Below are positions 46,261 to 58,695 of a DNA stretch of 64,000 nucleotides, piece by piece. Source of the DNA: Gnetum montanum (lineage: Eukaryota; Streptophyta; Gnetopsida; Gnetales; Gnetaceae); NCBI GenBank assembly GCA_015680685.1, contig MNCI01005876.1, forward strand, positions 244,175 to 308,174. Direction: 5' to 3'. The notes beneath the pieces were generated by a model. The model did no database searches, was not told the origin of the DNA, and saw only the letters and a program-made list of their open reading frames with translations. The number at the start of each line of letters is the position of its first letter. The first letter of the stretch is position 1. Both the position numbers and the translations under genes were made by a program.

Positions 46261-48037
46261 CCCAAGCAAGTTAAGAAACATCAAGCATAGCTTTAATTCC
46301 TTGTCTTATTAAGATTAGTTTTTACTAGTGGTATAAAAATTTAGTTTCGACTTGATTGTTTATTTATTAACTCACTATATTTAGTTTTAATTATTTTATT
46401 TCTAGAAATATAAAAATTTGTTGAAAGGATGTTACTAGAATTCTTTGATAATTCAAAGAAATCCTCACTTGAGATTACAAGATCTTGAGCTATAGATAAA
46501 AGCAATATGACCTTCAAAGTTTTATTCAAATTGTCTAAGTGAAGATCAAGAACAAGAAACACACAAGGTAAGATCTAGTAAGTGTTCTTGTTACATAATA
46601 TAGGAGAAAGGCCATCTCGTTGCTAATAGAACATATATGTCCTATGATCCATCTCATATCATTAATATGTTCTATATTACATGTAGGGTGATAATATATT
46701 ATTGCCTCCTTCTATATCCACAAGGTCAAAATGTTTTAAAAGCTTATTTTTATTTATTGATGGTAGATCAAATGATTTCAATCCTTAACTATAATTGATG
46801 AATCTTATGAGAAATTTAACTATCAAAATAATTTCTTATTGAATATCTAGGTAGAAATTATTATGCTATGCTACTATCTATGTTGAAAATATTGAAAGTT
46901 ATCTTTTATGAATGGTAGTACTAATGGAAGACTTTTAGTTCCAAAGGACTCCATACTTAATCTTGGCATAGCAATGTAGTTTCAACACTATGATCTATGA
47001 TGAACAAGCTCAATCTTTCTTATTTGGAAAATCAAAGATGCATTTGATAATAAGAAAAATGGCTCAAGAAATAGATCTATTATTTTTGGAGACGTTGAGA
47101 GTAAATCTAGTACATTTTCAAGGATAGTGAGTACCTTATCAATGGTAATCATTTTTCTTGGACCACCAATGTTAGAGGAATCTTCTAAGAATCTCAAAAG
47201 AAAAGACACCAAAGCAACAAGAAAATGAGCAAGAAGTCTATTCATATCTTTTGTAAAGTATCTAAGGTAAAAACATAAGTTAATTTTGGTCAATATAGGG
47301 TTGAATATTTTACCTTAAGATATGTTTCTTGATATTGATAATTGGAATTAACTTGGTCACATACAATGACGTTATGGGAATCTTTTAAAGATATGATCAA
47401 TATTGATTTTGATCTTTTGAGAATATCATGTTGTGCTATTTTAACCATTCTTATGTATTTTGGATCTAAATCCTTCAAAGTTGTATGTACTGATTCTCTC
47501 TACTTTCAATGGACTTTCTTTAACCTATTTTTACTAATGTACAAAAAGGGGAACAAATTGTTTAGATCTTTCTTTTTATTTTGAGATCCTATTTTTAAAT
47601 ATTGATAGATTGGAGGCCAATTGTTAAAGATATTATTTGTTGAAGAATATTTTTTATGACTTGGTTTTTATCATCTATGTGAAAGCAGTCTTCATACTTA
47701 TATGATTGAGCTAAAGACAAGGGCCTTTATAATAGATTGTGATTTTGTTACTAAAGGCTTATGGCTTATTATTTCAAAGATAGATTTTGTTTCTAGTGTT
47801 GGATTTTTTACCTATATTTTTTCATGGAAATATCTTTCATAATAGTTAAAATGGTTTAAATATTTATTCTTTATAGATTATTTGATTTTGAATTTATTTG
47901 TATATAGATAAGGGGAAGCTCTTAATAAAACTTGTTTTAATCAGCACTATGCTAAATGATGTATATAAATGATTATTGTTTATCATATGATATTATGATA
48001 TTATTCTAATTCATTTTCTCATGTTTTAAACATCATC
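46261..48037 (+). other. Unassigned sequence before a SIRE-like polypurine tract
   Basis: AT-rich with no recognisable domain. Open frames of 60-101 codons on both strands (46341-46562, 46988-47293, 47342-47584) overlap each other and look like chance. By position it is probably the 3' internal region of the copia element whose LTR starts at 48051. Confidence 0.4.
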
Positions 48038-49275
48038 AAAAGGGGAAGATTGTTGATCTTTTGGTATGTTAAAACCTTACAAAATGAAGAATTTGGAAAT
48101 GTGATTATTGAAATTTTACAAGACTTGGAAAAACAAGAACAAGATAAGAGTTTAGAATAAGGGCTTAGTGGCATCAACATAGGAGTTTGTACCAAGAGAT
48201 TAGATGGTGTTAAGACAAGAGATCAAGACAAAAACAAAAGTGAGATCAAGATGAGAGTTGTGTTGCTAAACTGTAGTGACAAAATCTCAACCACAATTAC
48301 AAGAGTTTCAAGAAATCATAAATATACACAAAGCCTTGAAGTCAAAAGAAGATATTATAGTGTCTACCAACACATCCCAAAAGATTAGTAGATGTCCCAA
48401 TGGTAAAGCTCAAGTTTAAGGCTAAACATTTCACAAACATACTACATATTCTAGTTACTCTTACGTTGTCCTAGCTAGGACGTCCAATGTGAGATGCTCT
48501 AATTTTTAGTAGGACATCCCATCTACAAGCATAGAAAACTCAGTGAGACATCCCAAGCTTGAATGAGACATCCTAACTATCTATTTTCTAGACATTGCAT
48601 TAACTTTAATGATCATGTAATAAGGAAAAAGGCTATAAAAAAATAAGATCTTTATGAAAATGATAAGCAATATTGATTAAAATATTCCATCATTACATAC
48701 ATCTTGTGAATTTATTTATTTTTCAATTCCCTATCTTTTCTAAGTTATATTTTCTATTGTTGGAATCTCAAAGTAAGGAATTTATAAAGCGTAGTTACAT
48801 TCTCTTCTTAATTCTATTTCTTTCTTTGTAAGTGCTATGGAGTTGATGTGATTCTTGCAAGAAGGCATCCCTTAAGTTTCTTGGGATCTTATGAGGTTGA
48901 TTGTGTTTCTTAAGAGGAAACACTTTGTGCAGAGCTTAAGTCATTATAAAGATTATGGGATCCTTGAAATCACATTTCTAGCTTGTTAGGATCTTGCGGG
49001 GATGAATTTTTTTGTTGAGAGAAAACACTCCTTATTGAGCTCAAACATTGTAAATGTTGTGATATCCTTCAAACCACATTTTTGAAGAAACGAACTCTAG
49101 AGTCATACAAGAATTCTACCTTCCAAATGTGGACATACCCAAGTTAGGGAACCACATACATTTGTGTGCAGTTTTGTGTTTGAATTGGTGGAACTTACTT
49201 AACACTCTTTCTAAGTTCTCAGTACTCAGAAATAACATTGAGTTGGTAGTGTAAGATATAAAATTCTCTATACAA
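48038..49275 (+). mobile_element. Copia (SIRE/Maximus-like) 3' LTR with polypurine tract
   Basis: CATCATC then AAAAGGGGAAGAT (48038-48050) precedes TGTTGATC, the usual PPT/LTR junction of SIRE-type copia elements. A TATA box (TATAAAAA) is at about 48634. U3 has three GACATCC(C/T) motifs (48510-48570). The 3' end is uncertain, with a candidate CA near 49275. No second copy of this LTR was found in the window. Confidence 0.55.
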
Positions 49276-51029
49276 ATATATTTTATTTCATATTAAATAC
49301 TAGGGAATCTATTTTTGGTTTTTGCATATCAATGCTAATATATACTTAATGAGTTAGCATTGGACACATACTAAAGAAGATTTGATTCCAATAAACTTTC
49401 TTCTTTATGAAGTTAGAATGTTCAAATTTGATGAAAGTATCTAGAAGTCTTAGAATCTTGATAAAAATTCATAGAATGTTTTTACTTTCTTTTTCAAGTA
49501 CAAACTCTTCTATCAATGGCTAAAGTACTATGAAGGAACCAAAAATATGCTAAATGGAATGATGATTCAAAAAACTACCAATATCATAGTTTTAGAGGTA
49601 AATAAAAAATCCATTTAGTGATATTAGAAGCAATTGTTAATTAATATTTCTTGATTCTTAATTCTTTTTAAGTTAATCTTGAAAAATTATTTCAAAATAA
49701 ATTCTACTAGAAGAAAATCCAATTGCATAGAGCTATGTAAAGGCATGAATTATTTGATGAAAAATATCTTCAAGGGATTAGAAGATTAAAATACCATCAT
49801 TCATATTATTGTTTAATTTTCTATTATAAAATGTTGAATTAGATGAATCCATGATTTTCATCTTCTTTCCTCTAGTAATGGACAAAGTAATTAAAGGTTG
49901 TTGTATGTAGACTCTAAAGGATCTAGCTAGGGGCCTAATAGGTAGCTACAATCAACCACTACTATCAAAACAAACAATTCCAAAAATACTATTCTAGCTT
50001 CATTACAGTAGTAGTCCTTATTTAAAGTGCTAATACTACTAGAAAGACTCACTTTCAAAATCATCAAGGCCTACTAATAAAGATTTGGATATGCTTTTCT
50101 TCATACTCTCAAATCTAATATTGAAGGAATGTCATCATGGTTGTTGTATCCTCCACCAATCATGTTTTTCCTTCTTAAGCTTTAAGTTGAGCATTTAGGA
50201 TTAACTAATGATAAGATTCTTAATGCTTCACTTTATCTACTTTCCTACATATCATAGTTGTTTATTATTTTTTGAATTCTTTCGGCTAATCTTCCTTAAA
50301 AATCTTAAACACAACCAATTAAATTGGCTTAGTCTTGTGTGAATTAGCTTCTTTTAAAAGAGTTTGATAGGGTCTAAATTATTTGTTTCCATCAAGTGGG
50401 AGTCAGGATGAAACCTACTCTTACAATGATCTACCTATTACTAGATTAAATTAGGACTTTCAGATTATTCCTAATTTTGTCAATGAACACAAAGATTCAC
50501 TAGGAACTGACTAGATATGTGGTCTTTTTGGTTACATACTTGATAACTATTAGAATAATTGTTATAAAAATCCAAGTAATTGAAAGACTTGTAAGGTCTT
50601 GCAAGCATGATATATGGAGAAACCTATGTGCCTTCTAGTAGCCAAAAAAAATTTATGTCACTATTCTTAGGAGACCACTTGAAGTACATGAATCACTCAT
50701 TAATAATACTTTAAATATTTTCACAATACAAAATAAAACTCCTTATAACCAGTATTTGATCAAAAGGCTATGGAGATAACTCTAGACACTAAGCATCATA
50801 TTATTTGGATCATGTCCTGAATCTCTTTCTCGGTCATCATGTGATCTAGAATTCAACTCTTTACTTGCATGAACAAAAGGTCCAATTGCCATCAAAGTGC
50901 TAATTCTAACATGAACATATCCTTTTCTTCTACAAACAAGAAAAGGATAGTATTGCTACAAATTACACTAATTTGAATGGAAATCTTAGCCAAGCGCTAA
51001 CTACCTAATGTTATAGTTTTCTAATGGCC
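49276..51029. other. AT-rich region, nothing recognised
   Basis: Both strands were read for coding motifs, RNA genes and repeats. Nothing was convincing. Confidence 0.4.
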
Positions 51030-52270
51030 AACATCTAGTCATTAAATTTTCTAACTTGAACATAGTAAAATCAATGATGCTATACCTCTAGAGCATGGTC
51101 AAACATGCAAATAGGAGGCTTATTTGAGTTAGTTAATAGTCCATACTAAAACTCTTTACATGCCTTCAAAGAATTATTCTTACCCCTTAGGACATCTACA
51201 AATAAAATCTACTCCTTTAATAATCCTTTAGAGCTATCTTGCTTGCCACTATCACTAACATCCTCTATTGATCCTACTATGGAAATCACTATACTCACAT
51301 CATGAACTAGGGTTTCCTTTATAAAATGATCACTTCCAGTACCATGACTTTAGCTTGAATTTGAAATCTCACTCATCACTCCTTCCTACTAAATGTTCAT
51401 TTTGAAAGTAAAGTATTATTATCTAAATGTCCTAAGTTAATATTTATATTAGTAGGAACATTTATTGTATTTAGCTAAGAATTAATAAATTTTATCCATG
51501 CTTCAGTAATAATCTTTTCATTAAAGTTATTAAGTTTAAAGATAGTATTCAAATGGTTAGCCTATTTATGAAAGAAGTTTTATTACAAATACTAAGAAAG
51601 GGTAGAGAAATTTTGACTAAATAAATGATTAGAAAGATCATCCAAATATCAGTCTATCTTTTCTAAAGACTTCACAAAAAATTATGATTTTATTATTTAA
51701 GTTTTTCTTTCTTACCAATGAATAATTTCCAATCTTCTAAGCTAGTTTTCAAGTATACTTCACTTTGCCTATTATCTTTGGTGCACTATGTGGATATATG
51801 ATACTTGTATAGAACTATATTATACTATCTTATTTTATTATTATTTTCTATTAAGATAGTTTGTCCTATTGATCTACATATTGACCTAAAAATTTTAGAT
51901 AATAATAATTAGTTCTAGATACAACATATATCAAGGAGGAATGAGGAGTAAGGTCTTCAATCCAATCTAGCATCATGATGATGGGAGGAAGGGTTTTTTG
52001 TAAGAAATCATAGTGCATGGTGTGAGCATGTTAATGTTCTTAGAAGGGTTTACAACGATGCCATGGTAGTGTCAATGCTACATAAGATCACTCTAAAGGC
52101 CTAGAGAAGGAGTAATTCTCATTTGTAGATGTTGTAGAGGGTTGGACGTGGTTCAAGGATAATGCTCTAAAGACTTGTAGAGAGGTTTAGTATCAATTGT
52201 TTGCTCACTTGAATGAGCCTAGTGCTTCCATACTTGATCATGTTCTAGAGGCATAACATCATTAATTTCC
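51030..52270. repeat. Inverted repeat pair, about 300-base arms
   Basis: The plus-strand segment 51930-52270 and the minus-strand segment 51360-51030 share GAGATGT-, TGTA(A/G)AGAG(T/G)TTTAGTAT and ATGAGCCT/ATAAGCCT..CTAGAGG(C/T)ATA blocks. One frame of the right arm reads GWTWFKDNALKTC, like a gag segment. The spacer is about 570 bases. It may be two old insertions of one element in opposite directions. Confidence 0.45.
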
Positions 52271-52560
52271 ATAAGTTCTAATTTTGTCTAATAGGCCAAG
52301 TATCAATTAATTGGACTTTATCATAGAAAATAAATATTTTTTCTTATAATGCTACTTAATAGATAAACTTTTTCAAGATATTATTGGTTGAATAAATTTT
52401 ATCACAAAAAAAATAAATATAGTAGTAATATTGGGTTGATTTATAATTTTTTTTTACAAAAATTTACTAGTTTTTTAAACTTTGTATGTCCTGAATTAAG
52501 GAGACTTGAAATTTCTAAGGATTGCTAGGACCTAAAACAATTGGTAGAATTTTTCTAGAA

Positions 52561-52666
52561 TAATTATGTTTGTCTTGAAGTTGTTCTTTTATTTTTTATT
52601 ATTTCCTATCTTGTTCATTTACTTATTTAAATTTCTCCTACATTAATGATGCATTAAAAATTAACA
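52561..52666 (+). mobile_element. Copia 5' LTR, recognisable end only
   Basis: CTTGAAGTTGTTCTTTTATT, then TTAATGATGCATTAAA..TTAACA, matching 56468-56564. Further upstream the similarity to the 3' LTR is lost. Confidence 0.6.
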
Positions 52667-52699
52667 TATCATATCAAAGCTTGGGTTTTCTAGTTGAGC

Positions 52700-53480
52700 T
52701 TATTCCAAGACTTGTGACTCATTAAGTAGGAATGCTTCAAGAAGACAAATGATGTGAAGTATCTTAAAGAAATTAAAAAGTTCAATGATAAGTACAATAT
52801 TTGAAAGCTTAAGATGGAATACTTCTTGTTTGAAAAGAAAAAAAATTATGCATTACTACAATTAAATAGAGAGCATCAAAGCTAAAGGCTAGAATCAATT
52901 AGATTATCTAGCCTTGGGAATAATTCATAAAAATATTTCAAATCATGTGCTCATAAATTTACTACATGAATAGAATGCAAAGAAATTATGGAATGCTATG
53001 GGTAAGATATATCTATCTAGTCCTCACTCAAAGCAATTACATCTTAAAAGGTAACTCTAATCATTAAAGTTGTTTCAAAATAACACTATTACATCTCATC
53101 TTAGTATTTTTAATACTATTGTAAGAAAAAAGTAATTAATTGGTAGTAAAATGAAAGAATAATATAATGTATTTTCCTATTTTAATCACTTTGTGCTCCA
53201 TATGAAAATATTGTCTTTAAAATTTAAAGAAGTTGTAAACCAGATGCTAATAGAACTTTAAAGAAACTAATCTAATCTTTCATCTATAAAAGCATTATTA
53301 CTTGAAGGATCATCTAAATAGCAATCAAGTAAAACATTTGATAAGAATAATTCTAAAGTCAAGAAAGTTGTAGATGATACTACTAAGAAAACATCAAACC
53401 ATTGAAACTATGAAAAGCATGATTACTTGAATAAAGATTATAAATTACTCAAGAAAAGGAAAAAGATGTTAATTCTAGTT
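52700..53480 (+). pseudogene. gag: gag of copia element
   Basis: KFNDKYNI.KLKMEYFL (about 52780-52830) matches the NY..W...M...L start of copia Gag. ATPYLSSPHSKQ-like and LHLK blocks come next (about 53000-53050), and a degenerate CCHC (NYEKHDYLNKDYKLL, about 53405-53450) ends it. Many stops. Confidence 0.6.
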
Positions 53481-54379
53481 CTTTTAAGAAAGATATTAAT
53501 GATCAAATACTAGATTTGTGTGTAGTCACAACTCAATGTAACTTTAATTGTAATTACTATTATATTAATTTAGATGCTTCTTATAACTTTACACAAAAAA
53601 TAATGGTTTTCTAAACAACATCAACCTATCTATTCCTTTTTCATGGGAATGATGAAACCTATATAGTTAAAGGTTACAATAAAATTGATGAGTAGAGGGT
53701 ATTTCCTATACCCAACCATATGAATTACTAGTGCATATGTGTTGTTTTCTCAAATTTCATGACCTTATTTACCTAAGTGGCCCATATTCATAGATATTGA
53801 ATTATGTAGTTTTGAGTTATTGTCTATCCAATCCACACTTGTGTTAATGTACACATATGGTTAAGTGTGGTTGATACATAAGATATACTTTTTATATACT
53901 TTTATTATTTTCTCTTGCTTACTAATCGATTAAGTAAATAAACATTTAATATTCAAATTAACTAATCAATTAAATACTTAATTAATTAACCATCCTAACA
54001 TATATTATATGTTCCCAATTATCCTACACATCCTAAATGTATATTAACACTATTGGGTTACCAAGTGTATACTATTGGACATACCAAGTATTCATTACTA
54101 GGATTACCAAGTGTTAATATATTTTACTTGAAGTGGTCATACTCAAATTGCTTATGAACTATAATAGTAATTTCTTAATAATAGGAAAGTAAATTGCTAT
54201 AAAGTAAAGTTATATTATTCCAAGTGTTGCAATGGATAGAAGAAATCTCAATTCTATTTCCATTAATACAAATGTATTATTTGAAAATAAGAAATATAAA
54301 TTTTTTTAGGAAAAATCTATCATAGTCATAGCATACGAAAAAGGAAGTGGGAGACTATACCATTTAGATGACGTTATAG

Positions 54380-55000
54380 TTGCTAATAAAGTTAATGTCC
54401 TTCATTCTCAGAAATAAAAGTTTACCATGAATATATGGCATAGAAAACTTGGGCATGTAGGCAAAAAATTCATTCATAGTCATCAATAATAAGGTATAAT
54501 TAAAGGTAATGTCCAAGATCATTTACCTCTCTGTGAACATTACCTTAATTGAAAACAACATTGTTTGAGGATTTCTATAGGTAATTACAAAACTAAAAAC
54601 ACATTGGATCTAGTTCATAATAATGTGTTTTATCCTATTTTGGTAGCTTCATTTGTGGATTTAAATAATGTTTTCTTCATATATGATTATTCTAGGAAAG
54701 TATGAATTTACTTCCTGAAATTTAAATATGAAGTCTTTGATAAATTTTAGGAATATAAAGTTCTTGTTAAGAACCAATTTGAAAAATGAATTAAAGCCAT
54801 CAAAATAGATAATGGTGAGGAAATTTGTTCAAATTAATTTAAAAGGATTTGTAGGACTCATAATATTTTGAAGTAAAAGAGCATTTTAGGCCTTCCACAA
54901 TAATATGGAGTTGCAGAATGGATATATAGAATGCCCTTAGAGTGAGCACAATGAATGCTCAATGATGTTGGACTTGAGAAAAATCTTGGATAGAGGCTAT
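54380..55000 (+). pseudogene. pol: GAG-pre-integrase and integrase core of copia element
   Basis: TMNIWHRKLGHVGKKFIHSH (about 54425-54483) is the HHCC zinc region; LCEHYLN follows (about 54530). The core has FIYDYSRKV.IYFLKFKYEVF (first Asp block, about 54675-54740), KAIKIDNGEE (second Asp, about 54805), then a decayed Glu region. Confidence 0.75.
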
Positions 55001-55499
55001 AATGACAACTTGAAACTTAATTAATAGAACACCCTTATCATTTGTGGATGATAGAATCCTATAAGAAATATGGTCTACTAAGAGGGTTTTATTGGAACAT
55101 TTCAAACTATTGAAGAGTATAACTATTATCATGTGCCTAAAGAATGTAGAACCAAATTGGATTATAAATCTAATAAAATGGGTTTTTCTTAGATATAACC
55201 ATGGTTAAGAGGATATAAGCTATGGAATTGTTGTACTAGAAAAATTATTTATAGTAGAGATGTGGTATTTATAGAATCATCACAACATAAGGAAGTTAAT
55301 GAAAATATTCCAAAAAAAATCACTATGATATTAATTAAAAATCATCTGTAGAGCAAGTTAATGATGAAACTAATGAAGGGAAAGATCTACATCAAGAAGA
55401 AGATTAGCCATTAAGAAAATCAAGTCTAGTAAGAGGAACACCCCAATATTTAGTTTCACATGTTTTATGTATTAGTAATGCTCCTCAAACTTATAAAGA

Positions 55500-55990
55500 A
55501 TCTTGTAATTCAAAAGTTAGTAAATCTTGAAAGAATTCTATGGATGAAGAAATGAAATCACTAATGAAAAATAAGGTGTGAAAACTTGTTAAAATTCATC
55601 CAAGAAGAAATGTTATCGGTTGTAAATGGCTATTTAGAATAAAAGAGGGGGGAATATATTAGACAATGATGGTAGAAAAAGGATACTTATTAACTATGAA
55701 GAAATTTTTTCACTAGTAGTAAAGTTAACATCCATAAGATTTATAATTTCTCATGTGGTTGCTTTAGATCTTGGACATGAATAGATAGATTTTAGGATAA
55801 TCTCTATTTTATACAAGGATAAAAAAATTAAAATAAACTAGTATGTCATTTAGGATTAAATTGAAAAAGAAATAATTTCATCGATAAAGGCTTCTATATT
55901 AGAAAATGTAACACATATGTTGACCAAGATAATTCCTATGGACAAGTTCAACTAGTGTAGAAAAGAATTTTGATTATTAAATTATGGAAT
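55500..55990 (+). pseudogene. pol: RT start fused to RNase H end, copia element
   Basis: MKSLMKNKV.KLVKIHPRRN and IGCKWLFRIKE (about 55555-55645) open the copia RT, followed by VKLTSIRFIISHVVALDLG (about 55720-55780). Then RT motifs stop. By 55900 the sequence reads ENVTHMLTKIIPMDKFN, the last lines of copia RNase H. About 1 kb of RT and RNase H, including YVDD, is therefore deleted around 55800-55880. Confidence 0.7.
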
Positions 55991-56045
55991 CTAATGGTTG
56001 TTTCTAGTTGTAATACCTTAAAATAAATAAGAAGTGAGAGAATTA

Positions 56046-56564
56046 TGATGTATGTTGTTATTTTTCAATATAAGACACTTCCACTTTGTAATAGTTTCCA
56101 TATTGGCAAATTATTCGTAGCACATTCACTGAAAGTAAAAAATCTAAAGTATGTAATATGAAAAAAAGAATATGTAACCATTAATACTTTATTTAACCAT
56201 GATAAATAATGTCTTAGAACTTCATAATTTGAATTTTACTAAAGCATGGAATTATGACTACTATGTAAATGGATGCATTGGTGGTCTTACATATCATCAA
56301 TACCAAATCAAAGTGTGTATAAAGAAAATTTTATGTTTTAATTTCTTCCTCTTCTGTAAGCTTGATTTAAGCTTATTGTAAGTTTCAAATTAAGAATACT
56401 TGGAATTTTAAAGGTTTTATAAGATTTGAAGAAATTGTTATAATTTTTCATGCACAATTATGTTATTGTCCTTGAAGTTGTTCTTTTATTTTCTATTAAT
56501 GATTGTTACTATCATTTTCTTATTTACATATTTCCTACTTTTAATGATTCATTAAATATTAACA
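56046..56564 (+). mobile_element. Copia 3' LTR, about 519 bp
   Basis: A purine-rich stretch AAGAAGTGAGAGAA precedes TGATGTATG (56046). The end ATTAAATATTAACA mirrors the 5' LTR end at 52666. The 5' border is tentative. Confidence 0.5.
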
Positions 56565-57039
56565 TTTTCTATATTAAGCTTTCCAAAATAAATGGCCTTC
56601 TTACATGCATCTAACTCTCTATTGTCATCCAAGTCTTTACTCTATCTTAATTTGTTTAATGGACTTGATGAGTTGACCCTCCATGATCTTTACATAATGT
56701 TCTTATATTAGACTGCTTCTAAATCTTGTAACAAGATCTCATCTTTCTTTAGCAAATTTAATTTTTTTCAATAGATCTAATTATTTTCACTTTAATTTTT
56801 TGTAGTAGATTTAATTTCTTTAGAAGTTTTCTTTAGAAAATTATATATTACTCATATCTTCTTTAATCAATATTGAAATTTCTACCTTTTTTAATGATGC
56901 AAAAATTTCTATTGATTCTCAAAATATAGATTTATAGGTTGATAAGGAAAAAGTTGATATATTTTTCTGATGATGTTGGTCTAACTAAGACACTTAATTT
57001 TTTTCTTCCAAATGATATAGGTTACTTATTGGTTGCTGA
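56565..57039. other. AT-rich region, nothing recognised
   Basis: T-rich in the plus strand with TTTAATTTC-like phrases; no gene seen. Confidence 0.4.
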
Positions 57040-57960
57040 TTTTTCATTACAATGTATGCTCATTCAAATTTTGGGTTACGTGACACATAATTGAAGTTTC
57101 ATTTTGCAATTAAATGATGTGATAAAAGACATGATATTCATGTCCTTTATCCTAAGTATTATTCTCATTGTTTCTACTTCTTGAATTAGTTAACACTTCG
57201 ATGGTGTAACATTGTCTTTTATGCATAAGCATACTATGTTAATCATTCATAAGTGGGCTCTAGATTTTGATGTCCAATTTAAAAAATATGCTAAAGTTCT
57301 AGGTTTTGTCAACTTATATAATCTTATGTTCATTTTTTAGAAGGCTAAGTAAGAAATTGTTAGTCTTCTCAATCCCATTAATTATATGAAGTCTATTTTT
57401 ACAAATTTTTATTTACATAGACATTTTTTTTGTTCAAATCAACCTTCTTATAAAAACATTTGGTAGAAAAATATGAGGAAAGACTTATATTCAACAAATT
57501 GCATATTGTAATCTTCCTAATTCTTGCAACTTGTTCCATTGTGAAGGACATTTATTACAATGCTTTTGCTTTGTTGCTTAAGAAAAAGATTCTTGAAGAA
57601 ATGAAAATATGTATTTAAATTAAAGATAATAAAAAATAATATAAGTTAAAGATACAAAAAATCAAGTTAATATCAACAATAAGGTTTATCAAACGACAAT
57701 AGAGATCCTAGAGAAGAAGAAGCTCTTTTGTATAATTTTACTAGTACAAAAGAGTATTAAGATGCTTAGATAGGGAGTTCATAAAACAAATTTTCCCTTG
57801 TTTATTAATTCAATGATTAAAACTAGTATGGCAAAGAAGGTTATAGTTGATGGTAACAATTGTCAACCTAAAATTACCAACAAGTGACAAGATGAAGGTT
57901 TTCTACAAGTGGTCCCACTTTCTTGTTTTGATATAAATATTGATATTAACCTACAACTCT
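57040..57960 (+). pseudogene. LINE ORF1 remnant (DUF4283 and zinc knuckle)
   Basis: KWALDFDVQFKKYAKVL (about 57250-57300) corresponds to the W.P.F......PVWVRL segment of plant LINE (L1) ORF1. About 75 codons later CNLFHCEGHLLQC (about 57528-57566) is a near-complete CCHC knuckle lacking one Cys. Further on FLQVVPLS and similar phrases resemble the tail. Frameshifts are frequent. The ORF1 product binds element RNA. No endonuclease or RT of this LINE was found. Confidence 0.5.
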
Positions 57961-58695
57961 CTATCTTAGATCCCTTTGTAAAGTTTGTTAGGACTCAGAC
58001 CTTCCTCTCTATTAATAATTGTAAGCCTATGCACATACGAAAATAGTTCCAAAATGAAAAAGTTTTTCCTTTCCATATATTTTCCATATATTTTTCAATA
58101 ATATTAAGCTTGTAATGCATTATGAATTTTCTTTGGTTATTATTGATACTTGTTTTAGGGTTCTATGCCTAGTAGCCCCTCAAGTACTGGGGTTCACCTG
58201 AGATGGTCCATTATGTCTAGCTAACTGACCCATTCTTCTCCTATGTTCTTGAAAACAATGAAAATCTCATTGGAAATGGGTCATCGAAGGTGTTGTATGG
58301 GAAACGGTATGACACTTTCAGTCGGCATCAAAAATAAGCAAAGGCCAAATTGATCTATCACCTTTCTTAGTCATCCATAATCCACGCATCAGTTTTAATT
58401 TCTTTGCAGGTGGCCAGACCCACAAGTCCAGGCAGCAATATTATCGGTAATTCGATTTTTGCGCAAAACATTTCAGCGTTCTGACAATGGCGTCAATATT
58501 CCACAATCCGTATCTGCCTTTCCCAAAAGTCACTGTGCACAGGAATTTACCTGCGACATCAACACGGCATATGCTTATTCTTCGGGGAATATCCAGTTTT
58601 CTGAGATTATTTGACACCTCGCCATGGCATCTCAGCAATCAACACAACTCCTGATTTCAATGTTCAAACGCTGATCCAGCTTTGAATACTCAACA
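57961..58695 (+). other. MIR399 upstream region
   Basis: From about 58140 the sequence keeps CpG pairs (about 15 in 480 bases) and is not related to any repeat in the window. It contains the P1BS pair. Overlapping open stretches on both strands at 58410-58640 have no recognisable family and are probably chance in a region of higher GC. Confidence 0.55.
58567..58594 (+). promoter_or_regulatory. Two P1BS (PHR1-binding) sites
   Basis: GCATATGC (58567-58574) and GAATATCC (58587-58594) both match GNATATNC, the site bound by PHR1-type phosphate-starvation regulators. They lie 102-129 bases before the MIR399 hairpin, as known for MIR399 promoters in angiosperms. No clear TATA box lies between them and the hairpin. 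Confidence 0.7.

Larger units (their letters stand above)
52480..56564 (+). mobile_element. Ty1/copia element with internal pol deletion
   Basis: The end of a 5' LTR (to 52666) is followed by a decayed initiator-Met-type PBS (TATCAAAGCTTGGG, about 52671). Then gag, GAG-pre-integrase, integrase, the start of RT, a jump to the very end of RNase H, and a 3' LTR (56046-56564). The LTR ends match over about 120 bases (52561-52680 and 56456-56580). All frames are broken. Confidence 0.75.

Noticed and set aside
46988-47584. Open frames of 62-101 codons on both strands
   Set aside because: Overlapping on opposite strands, no domain, no second copy.
58409-58617. Possible plus-strand exon after TTTCTTTGCAG
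   Set aside because: A good acceptor and about 68 open codons, but no upstream exon or known family. It lies in the MIR399 upstream region and is more likely promoter sequence. Kept as a weak possibility only.
58441-58638. 65-codon minus-strand frame near MIR399
   Set aside because: No recognisable family; it overlaps another open stretch on plus and the P1BS sites.
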